From the NCBI GenBank assembly GCA_913020255.1, contig CAJWAW010000012.1, positions 1 to 20,212 of the forward strand: a stretch of DNA of 20,212 bases. The letters are read 5' to 3'. The translations under genes and the position numbers were made by a program. Source of the DNA: an uncultured Fidelibacterota bacterium. GTDB taxonomy: Bacteria > Marinisomatota > Marinisomatia > SCGC-AAA003-L08 > GCA-002707645. Below, piece by piece: positions 12,756-20,212 of the stretch; positions within the stretch are counted from its first letter, which is position 1; every line of letters starts with the position of its first letter. The notes under the pieces were generated by a model. The model ran no database searches. It was not told the DNA's origin and saw only the letters and a program-made list of their open reading frames with translations.

Positions 12756-15236
12756 ATGAAAAAAAAACTTATAGTTTTCATTCTACTTTTACAATTTCAT
12801 GCTTTTGCTGATACTGGTAGTATTGTTGGTGAGGTAATTGATTTAGATACTCACCAACCACTTATTGGAGCTAATGTTATAATAGAGGGAAGTCAGATTG
12901 GAGCAGCATGTGATAACTTGGGTAGATTTATAATCACTGAAATAGAAGCTGGAAGCTATATAATCAGTGCATCAATGATAGGTTATAAAAAATCATATCG
13001 AGCTAATGTTATTATTAATTCAAATAGACAAACTCCATTAAAATTTTTGTTAGCTCCAAAAGACATTGAAAGTGATGTAGTTAGTGTTAAAGCAAGATAT
13101 TTTGAGAAAGCTAAAGACGCGATCGTTTCTACTCAAACTATTGATAGAGCAGAAATTCGATCTGATCCTGTTGGTGCTTATGATGTTCAGATGATGGTGC
13201 ATTCTCATCCATCTGTCGTTACAAATACTGATCAAAATAACGAAATAATTGTAAGAGGTGGTGCTCCATCAGAAAATTTATTTATTATTGATAATCTTGA
13301 AATACCAAATCCTAACCATTTTGGGCGCGTTGGGACCGGAGGAGGTCCTATTAATATTATTAATACTGAATTCGTAGAGAGAGTTGACTTTTATGCTGGA
13401 GGATACCCTGCAAGATATGGAGATAAGCAATCCTCAGTAATGGATATAACTCTAAGAGAAGGTAGTTATACTAATTATGAAACTGATTTTGAAGTGAGTA
13501 TGGCAGGTATTGGAATATTATTAGAAGGTCCAATTTTTAATAATAAAGGATCCTATATTAGTAGTTTTAGAAAGTCCTTTATCGAAGATTTAATTGAATC
13601 TGCAGGGTTGACATCTGTACCTAAATATTCAAATATGCAACATAAATTAACATATAATATAAATTCTAAAAGTAAGCTTATTTTTAATTTTATTGGAGCA
13701 GATGATAATATTAATATTAATGATGAAAATAGACCCGATTTACTTGGTGCAGAAAACGTTGATTTTTCAGGATATCAATATACATACGGATTAACTTATA
13801 AATCTTTATATTCCAAAAGGGGATATTTTTTACTATCAATAGGAAAAACTTTATCTAGTTGGGATGCCTCAGTCTATAAATATTCAAATGCATTAATTGA
13901 TACATTTTTTGTCAGAGATAACATGGAGTCTGATGAATATTTAAAATTTGATATTATTTATAAACAAACTTCATATTTAGAGTTCTCAACCGGATTAAAT
14001 ATTAAATATGGTAAATATAGTATGGCTGAGTCGTTAGATTCAGATACAGTATATCAATATACATATCCATCCTTAGATGATGTAGGTATAGATGTGTCTC
14101 AATATGATAATTATTATGAATTTATTATTAATAATCCATCTTACATTGATTTGATAGCTAATTACAATCAATCTAATAATGCTCTTTTTACTATTCCTGA
14201 GTATAATAATTACAATAATGGAGGGTTGTGGAAATATTCAGCATATAATCAAATAAAGTATAGTTTGAAACCATTTACTATTATGGTTGGTTTCAGGTAT
14301 GATTATATACCATATAATAACACATCAAAATTTTCTCCCAGGTTAGGATTAACTTATTTAATTTCTAAAAATACTAAATTTAATATCGCAAATGGTCAAT
14401 ATTACCAAACTCCTGATTACTGGAAATTTTTAAACCCTAGTAATACTCAATTATTAAAAAACTCATATAGCGATCAATTTATTGTTGGTATAGAACATCT
14501 ATTAGCAGATGACATGAGATTTTCAATTGAAATTTTCAATAAAAAATCATTTAACCGACCTGTTTTATCATCTGATGTATCAAATAGTGATTTTGAAGGC
14601 TTGTTTGATGATTTTGGTGGCGATGTTGGATTTTTAGATATAGGAGAAGGTGAGACTAATGGTATTGAGTTTTTTCTACAGAAAAAATTCTCATCTAAAT
14701 GGCATGGGACAGTTAGCTATTCATATATTGATTCAAAAGCTAAAGATTATAGAGAAATAAATTATGGTTACTATCCATGGGATTTTGATAATAAGCATTC
14801 ACTTACACTTGTAGGAGGATATAAAATAAAATTTGAACAAAAATATTGGTATGAAAAAATTAAAGATAAAAATATATTTAAGTTTGTATCATTTATACCA
14901 ATAATTCCTTCTGATCAATTAGAAGTAAGTTTTAGATATAGATATTCGGATGGATTACCATATACTTTAAAGATATATGATTTTAATGTTAGAAGATGGT
15001 ATACTGATCCAACTGCAGAGCTAAATAGTGAGAGAAATAACTATTATAGTAGGTTAGATATAATGATATTACGTCGATATAATTTTAAAAACTTCAATTT
15101 AACTGCTTTTTTAGATTTACAGAATGTTTTTGATCGCGATAATGAGTGGCAAAGAGTTTATTATGATGATGGTACTTATGAAATGTCATACCAATATAAG
15201 CAATTACCAGTAGCAGGAATGATTATTGAATTTTAA
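12756..15236 (+). CDS. TonB-dependent outer-membrane receptor with N-terminal CarboxypepD_reg-like domain
   Basis: An 826-residue outer-membrane receptor. A standard signal peptide (1-18, ending AFA) precedes a CarboxypepD_reg-like beta-sandwich (about 21-101, GSIVGEVIDLDTHQPLIGAN and the DNLGRFIITEIEAGSYIISASMIGY-type turn). The plug domain follows (about 118-236), with NNEIIVRGGAPSENLFIIDN, a VERVDFYAGGYPARYGDK stretch and VMDITLREG. The rest is Tyr/Asn-rich beta-barrel sequence ending in Phe, as outer-membrane barrel proteins usually do. The domain order is typical of FCB-group receptors rather than proteobacterial siderophore receptors. No SusD-like partner follows, so a SusCD glycan system is unlikely; the substrate cannot be read from sequence. 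It diverges from the carotenoid operon, and a small membrane-protein gene begins 11 bases after its stop. Confidence 0.92.
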   Translation: MKKKLIVFILLLQFHAFADTGSIVGEVIDLDTHQPLIGANVIIEGSQIGAACDNLGRFIITEIEAGSYIISASMIGYKKSYRANVIINSNRQTPLKFLLAPKDIESDVVSVKARYFEKAKDAIVSTQTIDRAEIRSDPVGAYDVQMMVHSHPSVVTNTDQNNEIIVRGGAPSENLFIIDNLEIPNPNHFGRVGTGGGPINIINTEFVERVDFYAGGYPARYGDKQSSVMDITLREGSYTNYETDFEVSMAGIGILLEGPIFNNKGSYISSFRKSFIEDLIESAGLTSVPKYSNMQHKLTYNINSKSKLIFNFIGADDNININDENRPDLLGAENVDFSGYQYTYGLTYKSLYSKRGYFLLSIGKTLSSWDASVYKYSNALIDTFFVRDNMESDEYLKFDIIYKQTSYLEFSTGLNIKYGKYSMAESLDSDTVYQYTYPSLDDVGIDVSQYDNYYEFIINNPSYIDLIANYNQSNNALFTIPEYNNYNNGGLWKYSAYNQIKYSLKPFTIMVGFRYDYIPYNNTSKFSPRLGLTYLISKNTKFNIANGQYYQTPDYWKFLNPSNTQLLKNSYSDQFIVGIEHLLADDMRFSIEIFNKKSFNRPVLSSDVSNSDFEGLFDDFGGDVGFLDIGEGETNGIEFFLQKKFSSKWHGTVSYSYIDSKAKDYREINYGYYPWDFDNKHSLTLVGGYKIKFEQKYWYEKIKDKNIFKFVSFIPIIPSDQLEVSFRYRYSDGLPYTLKIYDFNVRRWYTDPTAELNSERNNYYSRLDIMILRRYNFKNFNLTAFLDLQNVFDRDNEWQRVYYDDGTYEMSYQYKQLPVAGMIIEF

Positions 15237-15247
15237 AATCGCTATTT

Positions 15248-15844
15248 ATGATTAAAAATAAAGTTATATTTTTATGTATTTTTTTCATTTCCATTGGTAT
15301 TTGTGATGATATTTGGAATAAAGAAATCCCACCATCTTATTATTTAGAAGTTCTATCAAATCAAGAAAATATTGCGAATAAAACTGCAATAAAAATTTCT
15401 GAAATAATAGCCTTAGTTGGCTTTCTATCAATGTTGGATTATAATGGTAAGTATGATTTTGGTAAAAATTATAATCAGTTATTTAGACCTTTATTGCTCT
15501 TAGTTGGTTTAGGTGGTATTACTTACTTTAAAAAAATAATAAATAAAAATCTAGGTATGGCTTCAAAAGCAGTTATAGAAATAAATAATATTCAAAATTT
15601 AATAGAGAAAGAAAAGTTAGCATTTATGTTACTTGTAGATTTGGCAGGTCAACACTCAAAAGATAAGAATAAAAATAAATCGAAAAAAAAAGAAGATAAT
15701 TTTTATAAATATGGTAGAGCAGGTAGTGGAATTATAAAACAATTTTCAAGGTTGTTAAATAATTCATTAAAAAGTAATAATCCACAGCATGGAATGAATA
15801 TATATGAAAAAGCTTTAGATAACTATCTAAATCAAGTTAAGTAA
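15248..15844 (+). CDS. Hypothetical protein with signal peptide and two further hydrophobic segments
   Basis: A 198-residue protein I do not recognise. It has an N-terminal signal-like stretch (about 5-19, ending before CDD; Cys19 is not in a convincing lipobox). Two more hydrophobic segments lie at about 48-63 and 80-94. After these comes an amphipathic helix region (about 103-135), a lysine-rich patch at 137-149, and a C-terminal helical part that includes GRAGSGIIKQFSRLLNNSL (156-174). It starts only 11 bases after the TonB-dependent receptor stop, so it is probably cotranscribed with it. A membrane accessory role for the receptor is possible but rests on position alone. Confidence 0.65.
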   Translation: MIKNKVIFLCIFFISIGICDDIWNKEIPPSYYLEVLSNQENIANKTAIKISEIIALVGFLSMLDYNGKYDFGKNYNQLFRPLLLLVGLGGITYFKKIINKNLGMASKAVIEINNIQNLIEKEKLAFMLLVDLAGQHSKDKNKNKSKKKEDNFYKYGRAGSGIIKQFSRLLNNSLKSNNPQHGMNIYEKALDNYLNQVK

Positions 15845-15863
15845 AATCATCAAATAAAGTCTT

Positions 15864-15880
15864 ATAACTAGAAAAGTTAT
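15864..15880. terminator. Weak hairpin between convergent genes
   Basis: A perfect six-base stem ATAACT/AGTTAT (15864-15869 with 15875-15880) with a five-base loop lies in the 42-base gap between the hypothetical membrane-protein gene and the converging transporter gene. It is A/T-rich and lacks a following T-tract on either strand, so it is at best a weak bidirectional terminator. Confidence 0.2.
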
Positions 15881-15886
15881 CAACTA

Positions 15887-17206
15887 CTACTCACTTTCTT
15901 TATGTAGGTATATTTTTGTTCTATAATATTTTACAACAAAAATAAATAATATCGCGGTTAAGAGCATAACTTTTGCAAAAAAGAAGAAAAATGATGCGCC
16001 ATCATCAACGTTAGTGATTAAACTGTTTACAGCCATCGTAAATGTATTCCCAATAGCTATTGACAGCATAAAAAATCCCATGATAATAGATTTCATAGTA
16101 TTAGGTGCCTGAGTATAAGAAAATTCAAGGCAAGTTATTGAAATAAGTACTTCTGCTGCTGTTAGTATTGAATATGCTAGAACTTGCCAACCAATAGAAG
16201 GTGAATAACCAATATCAATTTGAGTTTGTAAATATCCAATTATTAAAAAAGATGGAACAGTCATAAACAAACCAATATTAATTTTTTTTAAAGGCGTTAG
16301 GTTTATATACTTATTTACCCTAGGATATATCACGTATGTAAAAGTAGGGACAAATATTAATATCAAAATAGGATTGATTGCTTGAATTTGTGATGGAAGC
16401 CATTCTATTCCTAACCAATTTCTATCCAAATGTTGAGCTTGTATCACCCATGTAGACCCTGTTTGATCAAAAAGTGACCAAAATGGAGCAATAAAAATAT
16501 ATATTATACATAGTTTTCCAATTGCAGTTAATCCTTCTTTGCTAAATGTTTCCTTTAAAAATTTATACCCACCTGGTGGGATATGAATAAAAGTTTTTCT
16601 TCCCATCCAAAATAAAATAGTAGCAATAAACATTAATAACCCTGGGATACCAAAGGCAATGTGTGATCCATAATATTTCAATAGAAAAGGAGTTAACATA
16701 GTTGATATAAAAGCACCTAGATTAATTGATAAATAAAACCAACTAAATACTTTTTCTAATAGATGTGAATTTGTATTACCAAACTGGTCTCCAACATGAG
16801 CTGAAACACATGGTTTTATACCTCCTGCGCCTATTGATATCAGGCTAAGTCCTATAGCTAATCCCCATGCTGTTTCATCAATTGCTAATGTTAAATGTCC
16901 TAAACAATATACAATTGATAAAATTAATATAGTTTTATATTTACCTAGAAATACATCTGATATAACCGCTCCAATAATTGGAGTATAGTATACAGCAGAA
17001 GTAAATAGATGATACCAATATGTAGCTTCTTCATTTGAAAAAGTATTATAATTTCCATTGTGATCTATTAAATATTTTGTCATAAATACCATTAAAATAC
17101 ATTTCATTCCGTAGAAGCTAAATCTTTCGGCTAGTTCATTACCGATAATATATGGGATCCCAAATGGCATTTTATTTGATTTTCTAGGGCTAGTTAAGTA
17201 TGACAT
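15887..17206 (-). CDS. Proton-dependent oligopeptide transporter (POT/PTR2 family)
   Basis: A 439-residue inner-membrane transporter of the major facilitator superfamily with about a dozen hydrophobic helices. The first helix holds the POT hallmark ExxER: GNELAERFSFYGM, with Glu24, Glu27 and Arg28, which take part in proton coupling in characterised members. The loop GAVISDVFLGKYKTI and the PTR2 signature FSWFYLSINLGAFIS are also present. Members take up di- and tripeptides, sometimes peptide-like compounds, using the proton gradient. It is somewhat shorter than many homologues, which often carry two extra helices. It diverges from ispG across 66 bases and converges with the TonB-receptor pair; I see no ribosome binding site. 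Confidence 0.92.
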   Translation of the reverse strand: MSYLTSPRKSNKMPFGIPYIIGNELAERFSFYGMKCILMVFMTKYLIDHNGNYNTFSNEEATYWYHLFTSAVYYTPIIGAVISDVFLGKYKTILILSIVYCLGHLTLAIDETAWGLAIGLSLISIGAGGIKPCVSAHVGDQFGNTNSHLLEKVFSWFYLSINLGAFISTMLTPFLLKYYGSHIAFGIPGLLMFIATILFWMGRKTFIHIPPGGYKFLKETFSKEGLTAIGKLCIIYIFIAPFWSLFDQTGSTWVIQAQHLDRNWLGIEWLPSQIQAINPILILIFVPTFTYVIYPRVNKYINLTPLKKINIGLFMTVPSFLIIGYLQTQIDIGYSPSIGWQVLAYSILTAAEVLISITCLEFSYTQAPNTMKSIIMGFFMLSIAIGNTFTMAVNSLITNVDDGASFFFFFAKVMLLTAILFIFVVKYYRTKIYLHKESE

Positions 17207-17272
17207 AAATACTATCTAAATTAATTTTATTAATGTGTAAATTATTATTATAACTTAATATCATATTTTATA
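17207..17272. promoter_or_regulatory. Short divergent promoter region (POT transporter / ispG)
   Basis: These 66 A/T-rich bases separate the start codons of the transporter and ispG and must contain both promoters if the genes are not read from elsewhere. Several TATAAT-like strings occur (for example TTATAA near 17250), but none has a well-placed -35 partner, so I do not assign individual boxes. Confidence 0.3.
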
Positions 17273-19192
17273 ATGAATGAATTTAAATATTGCGAATCAA
17301 TAAGTTCATATAAACGCTTAAAAACTAGAACTGTGAATATTGGTGGTATTCCGCTTGGTGGTGATAATCCTATAAGATTGCAAAGTATGACAACTACAGA
17401 TACAATGGATACATCTGACACTGTTAATCAATCAATTAGAATGATCAAGTCTGGATGTGAATATGTTAGAATTACTGCACCAAATGTTAAGCAAGCTCAT
17501 AATCTAAATAATATTAAAAATGAATTACTTAGCAAGGGTTATAAAACACCTATAATAGCTGATATACATTTCACACCTAAAGCAGCTGAAATTGCAGCTG
17601 AAATTGTTTCAAAGGTTAGAATTAATCCAGGTAATTTTGCGGATAGAAAAAGGTTTCAAAAATTTGAGATAAATGATAATGAGTATAATTTAGAATTAGA
17701 TAGAATTTATGATAAATTTTCACCATTAGTTAAAGTCTGCAAGCATAATGGGACTGTAATGCGAATAGGAACAAATCATGGTTCATTATCTGATCGAATC
17801 ATGAATAAATATGGAGATACTCCACTAGGAATGGTTGAATCTGCTTTGGAATATATTAGAATTTGTGAGGATCATAATTTTTATGATATTGTATTATCTA
17901 TGAAGTCGAGTAATCCAATAATCATGGTAAATGCATATAGATTATTAGTTAATAAAATGATGCTAGAAAGTATGAATTATCCAATTCATTTAGGTGTAAC
18001 TGAAGCTGGGGATGGATTACCTGGTAGAGTTAAATCATCTTTAGGTATTGGTACATTATTAGAGGATGGGATTGGAGATACAATTAGGGTTTCTTTAACT
18101 GAAGAACCTGAATTTGAATTGCCTGTAGCTAATCAGATCATTGAAAGATATAGAAATACAGAAAATAATAGTATTTCCGGGAATAGATTTAATTCTAGAA
18201 TTAATCCTTTTGAATATAAAAAATGGTCATCTAATAAAGTACAAAATATAGGTGGTGATAATGTACCAAGAGTTATTATTGATGCTTCATTTATCAGTGA
18301 AATTGATAATAAGTTTTTAGCTGACATTGGTTATAATTATTTGGAAGAAATTGATAAGTGGAGTATAAGCGATATGTCAGCTGATTATATTTATATAAGT
18401 GATAAAGAAATCAATTGTGAAATCCCCCCATCTTTAAAAATTATATGTGATTTAAGTATATGGAAAAAAAATAGAAATAATTGTTATCCTAGATTATCTG
18501 TAACTGAATTTATTGATTTTAATGATGATGTTATAAAATTTTTATATATAAATTCTACTGATGAATTAAATAATACTGTATTAAATAAAATTAAAAATGA
18601 CTTGAATTTAATTTTAATTTTAGATGATAAGTATTGTCAGGGTATTTTAAATAAAAGAAATCTACTTTTCAAGCTTTATGATTCTGATGTTAAAACCCCT
18701 GTTATTTTGAGTAAATGCTACGATACTAATAACTATGATTTAATTATAATAAATTCATCTATTGATATTGGAGCCTTATTTGTTGATGGTTTTGGAGATG
18801 GTATCATTATTTGCGCTAGTGGCTATCAAGATATTGGTAAGATAAATAATTTATCATTTAATATATTGCAAGCTGCTCGAACTAGAATTACTAAAACAGA
18901 ATTTATTAGTTGTCCCTCATGTGGTAGAACTCAATTTGATTTGCAAAAAACAACTGCAAGGGTAAGAGAAAAAACATCACACCTTAAAGGTCTAAAAATT
19001 GCTGTTATGGGCTGCATAGTAAATGGTCCAGGTGAAATGGCAGATGCAGATTATGGTTATGTAGGAACTGGGAAAAACAAAATTTCACTATACAAGGGTC
19101 ATGATTTGATAAAAAGTCATATTGATAGTAAAGATTCTATTAGTGAACTAATTAAATTGATCAAAAATAATAATGATTGGGTAGATCCATAA
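17273..19192 (+). CDS. ispG: 4-hydroxy-3-methylbut-2-enyl diphosphate synthase (long form)
   Basis: Penultimate enzyme of the non-mevalonate (MEP) isoprenoid pathway: an iron-sulfur protein that reduces methylerythritol cyclodiphosphate to HMBPP. At 639 aa it is the long, three-domain form known from Bacteroidota, Chlamydiae and plants, not the approximately 370-residue E. coli type. The N-terminal TIM barrel (about 15-295) has IRLQSMTTTDT (34-44), RINPGNF (116-122) and HLGVTEAGDG (239-248). A poorly conserved extra domain fills about 300-520. The C-terminal cluster domain has CPSCGR (Cys547, Cys550) and GCIVNGPGE (Cys581, Glu588), the three cysteines and one glutamate that hold the 4Fe-4S cluster. 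It supplies precursors that the nearby carotenoid operon could draw on. dut follows after 13 bases, so the two are probably cotranscribed. Confidence 0.96.
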   Translation: MNEFKYCESISSYKRLKTRTVNIGGIPLGGDNPIRLQSMTTTDTMDTSDTVNQSIRMIKSGCEYVRITAPNVKQAHNLNNIKNELLSKGYKTPIIADIHFTPKAAEIAAEIVSKVRINPGNFADRKRFQKFEINDNEYNLELDRIYDKFSPLVKVCKHNGTVMRIGTNHGSLSDRIMNKYGDTPLGMVESALEYIRICEDHNFYDIVLSMKSSNPIIMVNAYRLLVNKMMLESMNYPIHLGVTEAGDGLPGRVKSSLGIGTLLEDGIGDTIRVSLTEEPEFELPVANQIIERYRNTENNSISGNRFNSRINPFEYKKWSSNKVQNIGGDNVPRVIIDASFISEIDNKFLADIGYNYLEEIDKWSISDMSADYIYISDKEINCEIPPSLKIICDLSIWKKNRNNCYPRLSVTEFIDFNDDVIKFLYINSTDELNNTVLNKIKNDLNLILILDDKYCQGILNKRNLLFKLYDSDVKTPVILSKCYDTNNYDLIIINSSIDIGALFVDGFGDGIIICASGYQDIGKINNLSFNILQAARTRITKTEFISCPSCGRTQFDLQKTTARVREKTSHLKGLKIAVMGCIVNGPGEMADADYGYVGTGKNKISLYKGHDLIKSHIDSKDSISELIKLIKNNNDWVDP

Positions 19193-19205
19193 AAAAGGAA
19201 TAAAT

Positions 19206-19643
19206 ATGAAATTGAATATTAAAATATTAAATGAAAATGCAAGAGTATTATATACTGATCACGGACATTTTCATAATGGTGATGCTGGTTTGGATTTGTA
19301 TTTAATTGAAGATATTGAATTTGAACCTATGGAAACAAAGTTAATTAAGCTTGGGATATGTTGTGAGCCTCTTGATGGTAAAGCATATTATTTGTTGCCA
19401 AGGTCTAGTATTAGTAAAACTCCATTAAGAATGTCAAATTCAATTGGATTAATTGATGGAGGATATAGAGGTGAAATCATGGCTTCATGCGATAATATTA
19501 AAGATATTATATATACTGCAAAGAAAGGTCAAAGGTTATTTCAGTTGGTAGCATGTGATTCGTCTCCAATTAGTTATACTATAAAGGAAGAATTGACAGC
19601 TACAAGTAGGGGTGATCATGGCTTCGGTAGTACTGGGAAATAA
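19206..19643 (+). CDS. dut: dUTP diphosphatase
   Basis: Trimeric dUTPase (145 aa), hydrolysing dUTP to dUMP and pyrophosphate, limiting uracil in DNA and feeding dTMP synthesis. All five family motifs are present: DAGLDLY (26-32, metal-binding Asp), PRSSISK (65-71), GLIDGGYRGEI (81-91, catalytic Asp84 and Tyr87), KGQRLFQLV (107-115), and the flexible C-terminal arm RGDHGFGSTG (135-144). An AGGAA at 19196-19200, six bases before the ATG, is one of the few recognisable ribosome sites in the window. It is 13 bases downstream of ispG; the groES gene follows after an 86-base gap with its own promoter. Confidence 0.96.
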   Translation: MKLNIKILNENARVLYTDHGHFHNGDAGLDLYLIEDIEFEPMETKLIKLGICCEPLDGKAYYLLPRSSISKTPLRMSNSIGLIDGGYRGEIMASCDNIKDIIYTAKKGQRLFQLVACDSSPISYTIKEELTATSRGDHGFGSTGK

Positions 19644-19729
19644 TGACTTTTTGGCATAGTATTTCATTTGGCATAAAATTTGTCTTATATAATCATTAGA
19701 AATTCATTTTTAATATTAAGGAGAAGAGT
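19644..19729 (+). promoter_or_regulatory. groESL promoter region with direct TTTGGCAT repeat
   Basis: The 86-base gap before groES contains TTGGCA (19651-19656) and TAAAAT (19674-19679) with a 17-base spacer, a good sigma-70-type match. The same stretch also reads TTTG (19650-19653), 20 bases, then TA-AAA-TTTG (19674-19682), which is one base off the TTTG/TAnnTTTG promoter form described for Bacteroidota. The octamer TTTGGCAT is repeated exactly at 19650-19657 and 19667-19674, 17 bases apart. A TATAAT at 19688-19693 is an alternative -10 box. The strong ribosome site AAGGAG is at 19718-19723. I see no CIRCE operator (HrcA site). Confidence 0.5.
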
Positions 19730-20014
19730 ATGAAATTAAAACCATTATCTGATAGAATTGTAATTAAAGCTTGTGAAGCTGAAGAAACAACTGCTTCAGG
19801 AATCATACTTCCAGATACAGCTAAAGAAAAACCTCAAGAAGGTGAAGTAGTCGCTGTAGGTCCTGGCAAGGTAAATGATAGTGGAGTCGTGATTAAAATG
19901 TCATTGAAAAAAGGTGACAAAGTTTTATATGGTAAATATTCAGGTACTGAAGTAAATGTAGAAGGTCAAGAATTATTGATTATGAGAGAAAGTGATATTT
20001 TAGCAACGCTATAA
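19730..20014 (+). CDS. groES: Co-chaperonin GroES
   Basis: The 10-kDa cap of the GroEL folding chamber (94 aa, normal length), forming a heptameric lid in the cytosol. The sequence starts [12 protein letters not shown], followed by the mobile loop [12 protein letters not shown] (17-28), whose hydrophobic GIIL tripeptide region contacts GroEL. The conserved core [11 protein letters not shown] (37-47), the [16 protein letters not shown] stretch and the final ILA end are also present. AAGGAG lies seven bases before the ATG. groEL starts 22 bases after the stop with its own strong ribosome site, giving the usual groES-groEL order. Confidence 0.97.
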   Translation: MKLKPLSDRIVIKACEAEETTASGIILPDTAKEKPQEGEVVAVGPGKVNDSGVVIKMSLKKGDKVLYGKYSGTEVNVEGQELLIMRESDILATL

Positions 20015-20036
20015 AAAATATATTTAAGGAGAATAA

Positions 20037-20212
<176 letters not shown>

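Noticed and set aside
13050..13235. Minus-strand 61-codon open frame in the TonB receptor gene
   Set aside because: It sits opposite the conserved plug domain and shows no domain signal of its own.
19667..19684. Sigma-54 promoter before groES (TTGGCAT ... TTTGTC)
   Set aside because: The GG to GC spacing position reads GT instead of GC, and the match is explained better by the sigma-70-type pair in the same bases.

Overview
This is a very AT-rich, gene-dense bacterial window with no RNA genes, insertion sequences or CRISPR arrays that I can see. Neighbouring genes are mostly joined by 1-19 base overlaps. Several features point to a marine member of the FCB group (Fibrobacterota-Chlorobiota-Bacteroidota and relatives), with Marinimicrobia (SAR406) as my best guess. 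They are a secreted protein ending in a Por/FlgD-like sorting domain, a TonB receptor with an N-terminal CarboxypepD_reg-like domain, a dockerin-tailed hydrolase, the long form of IspG, and a Bacteroidota-type carotenoid gene set. Clear Shine-Dalgarno sequences occur only before groES, groEL and, more weakly, dut. The phylum call is an inference from gene content, not a phylogeny.

Left part (1-8650): the 3' end of an aldehyde dehydrogenase gene converges on thiamine pyrophosphokinase. A rightward chain then runs from a SpoU-type RNA methyltransferase and a secreted alpha/beta hydrolase with a dockerin tail, through a complete riboflavin set (ribD, ribE, ribBA, ribH), to an 844-residue secreted beta-propeller protein. 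From the hydrolase onward every junction overlaps, so the vitamin B2 genes are translationally chained between two exported proteins. The propeller protein resembles T9SS accessory proteins of the PorZ kind in architecture.

Middle part (8653-12675, minus strand): a compact carotenoid operon, crtI-crtB-crtZ-crtYcd, followed without any spacer by an exported START/SRPBCC-fold protein. The encoded pathway is geranylgeranyl diphosphate to phytoene to lycopene to beta-carotene to zeaxanthin. The 80-base region upstream of crtI contains a plausible promoter and a TTGTACAA palindrome at its predicted start site. A TonB-dependent receptor and a small membrane protein diverge from that region.

Right part (15887-20212): a POT-family peptide transporter (minus strand) diverges from ispG (the penultimate MEP-pathway step, supplying isoprenoid precursors that the carotenoid genes could use). 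This is followed by dut and then groES and groEL, the last cut by the window edge. The groES promoter region carries a direct TTTGGCAT repeat.

Nothing here is a clearly new defence or mobile system. The most original lead is the START-domain protein fused operonically to carotenoid synthesis, together with its candidate operator.
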